64,000 nucleotides of DNA from Lingula anatina. Its lineage: Eukaryota > Brachiopoda > Lingulata > Lingulida > Lingulidae. Made by a program: the position numbers and the translations under genes. Under the pieces are notes generated by a model. It made no database searches, had not been told where the DNA came from, and worked only from the letters and a program-made list of their open reading frames with translations. The stretch spans positions 1-64,000 of the forward strand of contig NW_019776136.1 in NCBI RefSeq assembly GCF_001039355.2, read 5' to 3'. Of this stretch, positions 43,767-57,677 are shown piece after piece. Position 1 is the stretch's first letter, and each line of letters opens with the position of its first letter.

Positions 43767-46700
43767 TACCTCAGCATTATTATAAAATGCAGTGCTATTC
43801 TGGTGCTGCACATCTTCTCCTTTGGCAGTAAAGAAGGACAGGGGATAGAACACTTCATGCCTTGGCTGCTTACTTCCAGCTACAAGTTTGTTATCATAGA
43901 ACAGTTCTGAGGTGTAATCCAATATGGCTTTGTGAGACCTGTAGTTTTCACAAAGAAGGATTTTGCAGGGCTGTTCTCCAGGGTATAAGTCGTACAACCT
44001 TTCTAGCAGGGAGATGTGTAAATTCCTGCCCCTTGTGAAGTCAGAATGAACCTCTGGACTCATCTGCACACAGAAACATGGAGGTAGTTAAGGACTGGTA
44101 TTTTATTTAAAGACAAGTACATTCTTTTATTTGCAAACTATGGATTTAACAAAAATAAGGGGGAAATAAGGGATTATACTTACTGCTAAAAAGTATATAT
44201 TCTTTCATTTTACTCATTTTAAATCAATTATATACATCATCATGGCACAAAATGACTTAGAGATGGTAGAAACAAAAAAGAACGTTTGTAATAACATTCT
44301 TTTCTTAGTATAGAAATTTAACATTTTATCTAAATGTTACAATTCTGTCATGTACTTGGGGCAAGTTATCTGTTACATGAATCCAGCTGTTAAGATCCTA
44401 TACCTGCATATGATCTCCAGCCAACACAATTCTTGTCTTCTTGCTGGCCACAGCCAGTGGCATGATTGTTTCACACTCCAATGCCTGGGCTGCCTCATCC
44501 AGCAATATGTGGGTAAAACAATCTGGAAATTAATGGAAAACAAAACAATATTTATTTGTCAAATATTTTGTACCTCAATTTTAACTTAAAGTCAATTTTG
44601 TGCAACTGCACAGGATATCTTGTAGAATATATCTGTATTCATAATTTCTGAAAAGGGTAGCAAATTTTATGCCATTTAAGTTAAATCCCCTTTCTACTTT
44701 TCCTTAGTTTTAGCCAATAAATAGTAGTAGTCTTGTAAACTCATCAGAAACCCTGGTTATAAGTAGTAAAGACATTTACCAGGCTCTAATCCAATATCAT
44801 ACAGGTACTTTGATGTGCTGAGAGTTGCTACAATAACTCGGTGCCCCTCAATGTCCTCCTTGGTAGGCATGCGGAAATTAAAAGATGGATCTATCAAACA
44901 GTACTTCTGCACAGTCTCGTTCACTGTCTGTATCCAGCGGTTTCTGTAGTAGATTCTAAGTGGTTTAGCCTCTAAGTGATTGTCCTCTACATATGGATGG
45001 AAGTAGTCTTTTATGTACAGGTCTGCAGCACTGAAACAAGGAATAAAAAGAGATTTACAGATTAAATAATTAAGTAGAAACCCCTTCGCGCATTTCTTCA
45101 TTATTTTGTAATATTAACAAGTATGGCAGCCATACCAGAGAGCCAACAATTCAATAAGCAAAAAAAAAAACTGCAACATTATCTGTGGAATAATAACCCA
45201 ATGACATTATCCCATCATAGCTTCATGTGTAACTTGTTTGTTAACCAAAATATCCGTTATTTTCTTGGTTTCTTCCATACACTACCTATTTGAATGTGTA
45301 CAAATAAGTATTCTGGTGCCTTCTTGCTGTAATATCTGTTTAGCAGCCTGAGCCAATGTGAAGGTCTTCCCTGTCCCATAAGGACCGACCAAAAGAATAG
45401 GGGGCAGCTCTATCTCCAGGGAGGTTGTCATTGCAACAATTGCCTCTTTTTGTTTGGTATTTAGTCTGGCATCTAGCTTATCACTCCACTGCCTGAAAAT
45501 ATATCAATGTCTGGAAGTTAACAATTTGATCGGAAATGTGTATGTAGCACAAGAAAAGAAACAATACTTCTTAAATACAGTATGGAGGACCAGATGGCAT
45601 TTTATTTAAATGATTCATACACAGAATGATAAAATATACTCTATTAGAATTAAATCATCAACCATGTCATACCAATATCTGATAAATAAAACATGTAATA
45701 ATGCTTTGCATTATCAATTGCTGTTAACTTTACTGAAGCATATTAAAATCCAGGACCATTTAGTCCAAAAAAAGCTCAGTGCATAGTGGAACAGGCTAAT
45801 TTCTCAGGTTCTACTAAAGAAGAAGGCACACAGAGAAAAAATTCTTTGCTTTATGTAATCATCATACTATATTTATTAATTAATTAAATAAAAATATTTA
45901 ACCTTAAGCTGATGGAAACACTTATTCAAATACCTACTCACGTCGGTGAGTAAATTTGTCTTATCTGATTGGTCGTTAAGTGTTGAATATGGGACAATCC
46001 CCCCCCCCCCAACCCTGTTAGTGCTATCTCAGTTACTGACTGTGCATGACATACATTGGTTAGGCACCTAATTACACCCATTTAGACCCAGGTTCACCAC
46101 CTAAGCAACATTCTGCCTATCACTGCTTCACATACTGTCAGTTATTCAAATGAGGCTCACAGGGGGTACTGTATATGTAACTAAAGCTTGGTAAAATGTT
46201 CAAAATACTTTCATCTTTAAGTTAAAAAGTCAGTGATGTAATAAATACATTATACAATCACTTACTGGGGAGATATTATCTATGCCCAATAAACCATTCC
46301 ATTCAGATTATTACTAGTTGCTACATCAGACTTTTTTCTATTCTTATTTTATTTCAATTTATAAATTAAATGAATAAACCTGCATAGAAAAGTACCATTA
46401 GTTCACCCTTTATGCTGATAATAAGTACTATTAGTTGACCACTAAATTACCACTAAATGCCTGGCGGCTATGATTGTAAAATAATGCCATTCAAAATAAA
46501 AGCATACCATAATAAACTAATGGTACTAAATCAAATTGTGTATATAAATATGTATAGTACATGTGTATAGCTTTTGCCTTTGTGTCAGAGAAGTGCTGAG
46601 AAGACAGAAAACATGATGATATAACAACAAAAACAAACAAATAAACTGGGGATCCAATTTAGAGTTGTGGCTTTAAGTATTTTGAGGCATGACAGATCAT

Positions 46701-49700
46701 AGAAAATTTCAACACAAGAATTAAATGAAAGAAAAAAGCTTGCACTGGTGAATCAGATATACTGCAAATAGTTAAGTGCACCATGTGGTAAAGCAAAGCT
46801 CACAAGACAAAACTACCAGTCAAGCTGTTTATTACTACTAGAAATAATTACCCATCCAAGTTCCTTCCCATGCTGCCAACAAATAGAAATGAATACTCAA
46901 AGTGAGCACATATCATACACATAACAATTTGTATGCTTAATTCTTTTTTTTAGCTGACATCCAAAACAATAAAAGCATGAAAACAATCAATGGCTAGCCT
47001 AACAGGAACAATGACTTGAATTTTACATAAAAGCAATATAATACTGAATGTTTTTCAGGTCTGACTTTGTATGTAAAGAATATTTTATAGTAATTTGCAA
47101 GAGCCCCACAGGCAATAACCTGTATGTACCATGAAGGAGTATATTAACAATATCTGTAAATCCCCATATGATGCATATAATAAATATATAAATGCATATC
47201 AGATTTTTTTAAATGCAGAATTTTCTTTCATGTAAAAAGCACAAAATAATACCCACACCATATACATATAGTGAAAATAAAAGTAATGTATGTATATCTG
47301 CATACCTCCTCGGTGTCCAAGGAATGGAAATAGAATGATCTAAATCTGGAAACACTAGTCTAACGTCCTGTAGCTTGTCTATTGCATGGTGCATCTCACA
47401 CACTGGGAGTCTATTCAGCTGGAACTGGACCTGAAGATAAAATTAACATATATATATATANAAAAAAAATTAATAGATGGGGTTTTCTACTATCACTATA
47501 TTAAGGTACCAGTAATCATACCTGCACTTCCCAATAGAACACAGTGACACAGGGTCTCCCACCACAGCTACCAGTGACTGGGCTCTAGTGATGGCAGTGG
47601 TGAGAAGTTTAGCATTAGACAAGAACCCAAAGTCCATAAAATCCTCCATTGTGGTATCAGTACTACAGGTGTTACGTGTACGAACAGTGCTCAAAAATAT
47701 GGCACGGAACTGTTTTCCTGAAATATAAAATTTCGATTTTACATTATATGGTGTCACTAGATCAGGTGGCAAAATTTAGAAATCTGCTCTTAAAAGTTGC
47801 TGGATAGTACTGTTAAAATTTTGCTATGAGCACATTTTGGAGTTACAAGCCTGCTGTTCACTGGCAATCTGTAACAACATTTTTTTTTTTTTTGAAATAA
47901 GCAACATTTTGAGAACAAAACGTATTTAATTTTTAGGTGACATTAGACTGGTGATAAAAAACAACCACAAAACATACTACTGGCTGGTGTGTTTATTATT
48001 TCATAGCTGTAACACAGTTCAGTTGCATAAAATAACTACTTGACAATTTTTCAACATTTTACCTTGAACATTGAAGACTCTCTCCACTGAAACTCCCCCC
48101 ATCTTCCTTTTGCGAAGTTCTGACCTTATTCTAACTACCTGAAAATTAAAAAAAAAAAACAGATAATGAAATATAAGATGTCTAATATTCCCAGATGTTG
48201 CAGAATCCCATGGTTTGATATCAAAAAGAGACTGTCCTATTTAATCCACCATTACCTTACCCCAGTTTTCATTGAAATGAGTTGAAACTAGTGTTCTTGG
48301 AGGAAAAAATACTTTGTACCTAATCAGAGGGTAAAACAATTAAAGGAAGTATTTTTTCATATAATCAGTGACTGACCTGGTCTGCATATGGAGACACTAC
48401 TCCTATGGCACCATCATCTTGTGAACCCCAGGACTTGGGCCACATTTTCTTCAGTTCCGAGATTCTTTCCACTATCTCATAGACCTGAAATGAGAGTGGA
48501 GCTGGTGGGTGAAATGGGTGGTCAAATAGGAATCCTAGATTTTAAATTATGATTCAAGTTAATGAAATACGTTTTCAGTTCAAGACTGTCACAGCTGTAT
48601 GCAAAGACATATCCAATCTGATACATCATCTATTGTGCACAATGGTTTGAAACTTGTGATATTACAAAGAAATTCCAGCACCTGGCTATCAGCCACTTAG
48701 AATGTTTACATTTGAGTTGAGAAGATGTAAATAATTTTTTCATCTTACAAGAAACTTTATAACAAACTGCAATCTTACACATAAAAAAATGAAAACAAAA
48801 ACATAAATCCTACCTCAGCATTATTATAAAATGCAGTGCTATTCTGGTGCTGCACATCTTCTCCTTTGGCAGTAAAGAAGGACAGGGGATAGAACACTTC
48901 ATGCCTTGGCTGCTTACTTCCAGCTACAAGTTTGTTATCATAGAACAGTTCTGATGTGTAATCCAGTATGGCTTTGTGAGACCTGTAGTTTTCACAAAGA
49001 AGGATTTTGCAGGGCTGTTCTCCAGGGTATAAGTCATACAACCTTTCTAGCAGGGAAATGTGTAAATTCCTGCCCCTTGTGAAGTCAGAATGAACCTCTG
49101 GACTCATCTGCACACAGAAACATGGAGGTAGTTAAGGACTGGTATTTTATTTAAAGACAAGTACATTCTTTTATTTGCAAACTATGGATTTAACAAAAAT
49201 AAGGGAAAAATAAGGGATTATACTGACTGTTAAAAAATAATATATATTCTTTCATTTTGCTCATTTTAAATCAATTATATACATCATTATGGCAGAAAAT
49301 AACTTGTAGGAACAAAAAAGGTCATATGTAATAACATTCTTTATAGGAATTTACATTTTATCTAAAAAATGACTATTTTGGGGCAAGTTATCTTTTAAAT
49401 GAATCCCTCAGCTGTTAAGACCCTATACCTGCATATGATCTCCAGCCAGCACAATTCTGGTCTTCTTGCTGGCCACAGCCAGTGGCATGATTGTTTCACA
49501 CTCCAACGCCTGGGCTGCCTCATCCAGCAATATGTGGGTAAAACAATCTGGAAATTAATGGGAAAAAAACCAATATTTATTTGTCAAATATTGGTACCTC
49601 AATTTTTACTAAAAGTCAATTTTGTGCAACTGCACAGGATATCTTTCAATGATTGAAGAGTATATCTGTATTAATAATTTCTGAAAAGGGCAGCAAATTT

Positions 49701-52700
49701 TATGCCATTTAAGTCAAATTCCCATTCTACTTTTCCTTAGTTTTAGCCAATAAATAGTAGTCTTGTTAACTCATCAGAAACCCTGGTTATAAGTAGTAAA
49801 GACATTTACCAGGCTCTAATCCAATATCATACAGGTACTTTGATGTGCTGAGAGTTGCTACAATCACTCGGTGCCCCTCAATGTCCTCCTTGGTAGGCAT
49901 GCGGAAATTAAAAGATGGATCTATTAAACAGTACTTCTGCACAGTCTCGTTCACTGTCTGTATCCAGCGGTTTCTGTAGTAGATTCTAAGTGGTTTGGCC
50001 TCTAAGTGATTGTCCTCTACATATGGATGGAAGTAGTCTTTTATGTACAGGTCTGCAGCACTGAAACAAGGAATAAAAAGAGATTTACAGATTAAATAAT
50101 TAAGTAGAAACTCCTTCGTGCATTTCTTCATTATTTTGTAATATTAACAAGTATGGCAGCCATACCAGAGAGCCAATAACATATACTTTGACCAAGGTGA
50201 GATTTGTCTGATTGCAGCCTTTATATCAATTCAATAAGCAAAAAAAACTACAACATTATCTGTGGAATAATAACCCAATGACATTATCCCATCATAGCTT
50301 CATGTGTAACTTGTTTGTTAACCAAAATATCTGCTATTTTCTTGGTTTCTTCCATACACTACCTATTTGAATGTGTACAAATAAGTATTCTGGTGCCTTC
50401 TTGCTGTAATATCTGTTTAGCAGCCTGAGCCAATGTGAAGGTCTTCCCTGTCCCATAAGGACCGACCAAAAGAATAGGGGGCAGCTCTATCTCCAGGGAG
50501 GTTGTCATTGCAACAATTGCCTCTTTTTGTTTGGTATTTAGTCTGGCATCTAGCTTATCACTCCACTGCCTGAAAATATATCAATGTCTGGAAGTTAACA
50601 ATTTGATCGGAAATGTATATGTAGCACAAGAAAAGAAACAATACTTCTTAAATACAGTACGGAGGACCAGATGGCATTTTATTTAAATGATGCATACACA
50701 GAATGATTACATATACTCTATTAAAATTAAATCATCCATCATGGTATACCAAGATCTGATCAAATAAAACATACTAAACATGTAATAATGCTTTGCATTA
50801 TCGATTGCTGTTAACTTTACTGAGGCATATTAAAATCCAGGACCATTTAGTCCAAAAAAAGCTCAGTGCATAGTGGAACAGGCTAATTTCTCAGGTTCTA
50901 CTAAAGAGGAAGGCACACAGAGAAAAAATTCTTTGCTTTATTGAATCATCATACTATATTTATTAATTAATCAAATAAAAATATTTAACATTATAAGCTG
51001 ATGGAAACACTTATTCAAATACTACTAATTTTAGTAGTATTTTAAAGTTATATCAATAAATTTTCTCTGCTTTCTTTAATTAATTAATTTTATCAGTAAA
51101 TGTTAAAGTATTTTAGTATTGTTATTTTTAGACTTTTTAATTATTTGTAAAGTGCATTGAAATGTAAAAAATGGAATGCGCTATATAAGAAATAAATATT
51201 ATTATTATTATTATTATTAAATACCTACTCATGTCGATGAGTTAATTTGTCTTATCTGATTGATCTTGAAGTGTTGAATATGGGACAATCCCCCCCNNCC
51301 CCCCCCCCCCCCCCCCCCGTTAGTGCTATCTCAGTTACTGACTGTGCATGACATACATTGGTTAGGCACCTAATTACACCCATTTAGACCCATGTTCACC
51401 ACCTAAGCAACATTCTGCCTATCACTGCTCCACATACTGTCAGTTATTCAAATGAGGCTCACAGGGGGTACTGTATATGTAACTAAAGCTTGGTAAAATG
51501 TTCATAATACTTTCATCTTTAAGTTGAAAAGTCAGCGATGTAACAAATACATTATACAATCACTTACTGGAGAGAAATTATCTATACCCAATCAGACATG
51601 CTGAAACTGTCGGTCCAATCGGTCATGACCGGGAAAATTTGTCTGGACCGGTAGAAAATTAGACTTGGTCGGTCCAAAGGACCGACAAGAGTTTTAAGAA
51701 CCGCAATTTTGAATTTAGTCATCTTTTGACATACTTCACTAATAAAATTATATAAAACCCAAAGCGTTTTTTCCCTTCCATTTCAAAACTATCACATTCA
51801 CAAACAAAGTAAGCTACCCTAATCGTACTGGTACTATCTGTCACAAACGAATAGAGTGATTTCCGGTCCGACAAAAATCCATTCGGTCCGGCAAATTTTT
51901 CATTACTGCCGGTCCAAATGTCCAGCCATTCTGAAAAGTTTTCAGCATGTCTGCCCAATAAACCATTCCATTCAGATTATTTCTAGTTGCTACATCAGAC
52001 TTTTTTCTATTTTTATTTTCTTATTTCAATTTATAAATTAAATGAATAAACCTGCATAGAGAAGTACCATTAGTTCACCTTTTATATTGATAATAAGTAC
52101 TATTAGTTGACCACTAAATGCCTGGCAGCTATGATTGTAAAATAATGCCATTCAAAATAAAAGCATACCATAATAAACTAATGGTACTAAATTAAATTGT
52201 GTATATAAATATATATAGTACATGTGTATAGCTTTTGCCTTTGTGTCAGAGAAGTGCTGAGAAGACAAGAAAACATGACAATATAACAACAAAAACAAAC
52301 AAATAAACTGGGGATCCAATTTAGAGTTGTGGCTTAAGTATTTTGAGACATGACAGATCATAGAAAATTTCAAGACAAGAATAACATTAAAGAAAAAATC
52401 TTACACTAGTGAATCAGATATACTGCAAATAGTTAAGTGCACTGCAATATAGATATGGTAAAGCAAAGCTCACAAGACAAAACTACCAGTCAAGCTGTTT
52501 ATTACTACTAGAAATAATTACCCATCCAAGTTCCTTCCCATGCTGCCAACAAATAGAAATGAATACTCAAAGTGAGCACATATCATACACATAACAATTT
52601 GTATGCTTAATTCTTTTTTTAGCTGACATCCAAAACAATAAAAGCATGAAAACAATCAATGGTTAGCCTAACAGGAACACTGACTTGAATTTTACATAAA

Positions 52701-53264
52701 AGCAATATAATACCGAATGTTTTTCAGGTCTGACTTTGTATGTAAAGAATATTTTATAGTAATTTGCAAGAGCCACACACGCAATAACCTGTATGTACCA
52801 TGAAGGAGTATATTAACAATATCTGTATATATCAGATTTTTTTTAATGCAGAATCTTTTTTTATGTAAAAAGCACAAAATAATACCCACACCATATACAT
52901 ATAGTGAAAATAAAAGTAATGTATGTATATCTGCATACCTCCTCGGTGTCCAAGGAATGGAAATAGAATGATCTAAATCTGGAAACACTAGTCTAACGTC
53001 CTGTAGCTTGTCTATTGCATGGTGCATCTCACACACAGGGAGTCTGTTCAGCTGGAACTGGACCTGAAGATAAAATTAACATATATATACATATATATAT
53101 ATATCTTGTTACTAATTCTGTTCATAACTTAAATAATTGCTATCTTTTTAACTTTGTAAAGTTAACTTATACTTCTTAAAAAATATTTCTAATATTTCAC
53201 ATCCTTTTTAAAGGAATTAAGTTTCTTTTTCAGAACATGCTGATTTACAAAACCCATTTAGGAG

Positions 53265-53311
<47 letters not shown>

Positions 53312-56300
53312 GAACTCAATAAAATATGCACTAACAAATACCTCGGCATTTAGTTCTTTGTCTGGTTTGAGTCCTAACTCCTGTACACATTCCTTTGAAA
53401 TTCTGACCATGATGAAATCCTTCCCCTTCTCCTCTACCATTGCTTCATATACCTGGTAAAACAATGAACATGAAGGCTACCAGTGGAACAAACAGTATTG
53501 AACTTTTTTATGTTTAACATGCTCATGCAGCTTGAAATCCTACAAGTGAAGTTATGTGGTAATAGTTCATGTCTATCTATAATTGACATACTAACAAACA
53601 GGTACATTGACTTTTACTCTGACAAGTTTTGACAAAAATTTATGCCATACCTGAAAAAGGTCTAATAATAATAATAATACAGTACATCACAGTTTTTATT
53701 CAAACATAAAAACCATTTACTTTAGCAACAAATGCAATAACATACATTTGGATGCCATATTAAAATAATTGTAAAAGTCAAAATAAAACTGTTTATGAAG
53801 ATGAAATACCGTTTCTGGTTCCTTGTTTTTCTTCTTCGGGTCAAAGGGAGCAAGAAGTACTGTGTTAACAGTCTGTAAAATCAACCGTCCATGTGAAGTG
53901 TCCTCAGAAATCTCTGTATTCAGCTTCATTCTAGCAAACAGCTCCCCATTCACAGCATACTTTGCTGTAGCATTGTTTGCTGGTAAAAGGATGAATTTGT
54001 CCACTATCTGAAGTGCTGTCTTCACATTATATCTGGAAGAAATTACAGTAGAAACATTTTAGATAATACATACATTTCAAAATTCTTTAACAAAGAGAAA
54101 AGCTGGGGTGAAATGAGGGACTGATGCCCATAATTATTTTAACATCACCATAACCTGGTGACATGTAAAAAGTCTTGTCATCCATTTAACTTGAATATTT
54201 CACAATTGAAAAAATTGCCTTATACCTATTCAAAAAAATGCAAGAGTTTGGCCATTTGCAATAGTTTACAAAAATTTGTGTCATATATTTTTAATGGAAC
54301 ATCATTCTTATAGCTTTTTATTTACCTTGCAATGCTTGCATACTGAGCCATTTCTTCAATATAAAGCAAGTCATGCATCCTTTGTCTGTAGTTCTCTGCA
54401 GAAAGATTAAGTTCAGCAATGGATGGAGACTTCCTGAGCTCTTCTGCCACTGGAGGCTGGTAATTTTCGAGAAGCTGTCGATCACCATCCAGTATAGGGA
54501 AGGGACTGTATAAGTAAAATTAACATTTAAATCCAATATACATGGCTTATAACAGATAACTGGAAAAATCACCTTGGATATCCATCTACTCAAAAAGTAT
54601 AAGTTTCTGGGGATTTAAATTGTTCCAACATAGCAATAGCTCTTCCACAGACCACAATCTTTTACCTTAGTTCTGAAAAACCATTCTAGATACCTTTTGA
54701 TCTTTAATGTAAAATAAAATTTTAAAAAGTAAAAAAAAAAAATATGAAAAAAAAATCAATTAAAACAAACATCTAGGAGATACAAATTGCACACCTAGGT
54801 TTGTATTGTATGATCTCAAGTTTTGCCAGATCCCATCGTCCTTTCTCAGAGATGATGAGATCTTGCTGCAGCTTCTCAATGTCACTGACAGGAGTGGCAT
54901 CCACACAGAGCTGCTGGTAGAGAACTGGCTCACTACCAAAGTCAAACACTACAGATTGGCGGAATGTTCCAAATATCTCAGCTTTAAATACAATCTGGAA
55001 TGAAAATATTAACTTGTTAAATTGATGATACACGTGATGATATTGCAAGAAATGATTAACTTTTCTGTAACCATTTCTCAGTTTACAGACTGAAGATGTT
55101 CATGAAACTATTGGATCATGCTCATTTTTAAGGGCACCTTAATTTTGATCAAAAAAAAAAAAAAAAGTCTCACAGTAAGTCTAAAGTAAAACCAAAAGAC
55201 TGTTGGACAGTTATAAGGTGAACAACAGATGCATCAGACAACAAAAGCAATACAGACAGCAATCAAAATATATACAGACACAAAATATCTGTTTCTAAAA
55301 ATCTTCCAAACATTCTAATATATTTAGATGATTATATCACCTACCTTAATTCTGTACACATTCTCATTATTTCCCTTCAGTTTTATACTGGGATTTGTCC
55401 ATTCCACACAATTGTCTTCTACTTTCTGTATCTTCTGACTTTTCTTTGGTCCTACAGTGACACTGCCTATACTATAGTGGGCCCTGGAGGCATCATCTAA
55501 TAGAATAATCCTATGTAAGCAATCCTGAAATAAAAAGGGACCAAGTAGACACACACAGAAGACAGTGCTGGTGATAACAGTAAGTCAATAAAGTCTGTAA
55601 AACAGCACATCTATTCAATATCAATATACATAAAGATTTAACTTTTAGCAGTTTTTAAACACCATAAAAATGTCAAAATATGATCAACAATGCAGAATCT
55701 GTTACCAACAGGGACCAGATGCATTTCGTGGTAGTTTCTACATTTTTACACAACAAAATGGAACATTTATATTGAATACTAACTCTACTCGTAAGTGTAA
55801 ATGTCCAGGCATTTGTACATCTCTTGGTTGACATGGTTACAGTCAGATCAGAGTTCACATGGACCTTCACATTCTCAATTGCCTCCTTCATCTAAATAGG
55901 TTGAATAAAAACATTTGATTATTAAGCCAAGATTATATTCTTCTTACCCTATATATACATTAATCATAAAGAATAGTTTATATCTACAAACCTACCCATG
56001 AAAATTTGCTTTAAATTATTTATCAATAAAGAAAGCTTGATTAACATCTTAAACTCAATATTTAATACAAGAAAGGGTCTGCATCAAAGGAAGTGATTAT
56101 AAAATATGCTCAAAGCTACTTAAACAAATGGATTCTACTTACTACTGCATCTTTATTCTCTGCCCTTATCCACTTCTCCATTAACAGCTCTGCATATGAT
56201 CTCTTTACAGCTACTTGATCTCCAGAAGATGTACTGTTATGCCTTCTGTAGTCAAATCTTTGTTTCCACTCAACTAGCTCTGCATCAGAATGAGCATGTG

Positions 56301-57622
56301 TGCAACGAGTGCCATACTTGCATGTGCCTGATGTCTGTTGCCTTAAAATGTGAGAAAAATGCAATGTTCACTCTAGGCTCCAATATCACATTTATGAAAA
56401 TAAATCTACCTTTATAATGATGTTGTATATCATACTACTTACAAAGAATACAGTAGGTCATATTCTTTATCTTTATGTGTAAATATCTTCATAAATATCT
56501 GATGAAAACGTCATGTTCCTATCTGTTTTCAATCAAATCATGACTGGTAATAATGCAGTTGCCAAATGAATATTCAAAATATTTCTTAAATGAGGAAAAT
56601 GCTTTTGCAGAATAATTCAGAACAATTACCTAGGACAGATGGTGTATTCCTCACTGGTCAGCCCTCTAGGAGGAGGTCGAAATTTCCAATTTTTATCTTC
56701 CTCCAGACTGACAGATTGCCTATGGACCTCACTGCTTAGGTGAACATCCAAGTCTTCATTGTTCTTAAACTCCATGCTGCATGGCACACAATGTAGCTGT
56801 TTGGCAGTATTGTCTGACTTGACTGAAGACTGTGATGAAGATGCTGAGTCTGAAGGTATACAATTGCAAAAAGGTTGTTTTGGGTGAAGAGATTCGATTC
56901 ATACATTGTTGATAAATATATGTTTCTGAACCTATCTTTTTTTCTTCATCAAAGAAAGGCCATCATTGGTTCTGTAGTTTGTTAAACTGGATTTAAGACA
57001 TTACATATCTTTCAAATATTGGCAATTTGACTTGAACAAAGCTAAGCAGATATTAGAAAAAAAAAGTTCCAAACCTGAGTCTGTGTTATCATTATTTCTG
57101 GATCCATTTTGTAGAGTCCCAGGCAATGATGTTTTTATTTGCAAGGGTGTTTTACTGACATTTCCAGATGATGTGGTAACATTAAGTGATATATTATCTG
57201 GGTCAGCCTCTTTTCCTTCTGGTGGTGTTCTTTCCTCCCCATCACCCCTATCACCTCTATCAGACACAAGAACATCATCATCTTCCTCATCCTTCAAAGA
57301 CAAAAATGTTAACATTTACATAAAAAACCAAAACTAAATTGGTGACAAATGACATTAAAATCCCAACTTAAATAAGATCTCATACAGTCTTCAAAAAAGT
57401 CCAAATTTGTCGTTTCTCTGTAAAGGTAAATATTCTGATATTAATAATTTAGTTAAGAACATCAGACCCTGCTTACCTGTTCTTTCATAGCATTGAGGAT
57501 TATTTCCAGTCTTTCCACCTCTTTCTTTGCTTGAGCATTCTATGTAAATATAAAGCAAGGCATATTCATCAAACTCAAGAATCACTTAATTCAACACAAA
57601 AAAATGAAAGAAATTATATTTA

Positions 57623-57677
<55 letters not shown>

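Larger units (their letters stand above)
47462..53091. repeat. Duplicated HELZ helicase-core block, copy nearer the gene's 5' end
   Basis: Begins immediately after the N at 47461 and includes HELZ exons 14-21 (list in the HELZ entry). Coding sequence differs from the other copy at 17 of 1376 positions, all synonymous. Introns carry more substitutions, a SINE-like insertion (51023-51224) and a MITE (51593-51953). Confidence 0.95.

Noticed and set aside
42503-53063. A real HELZ protein with two helicase cores
   Set aside because: Exon phases are incompatible, the join is at an N, and no family member has this architecture.
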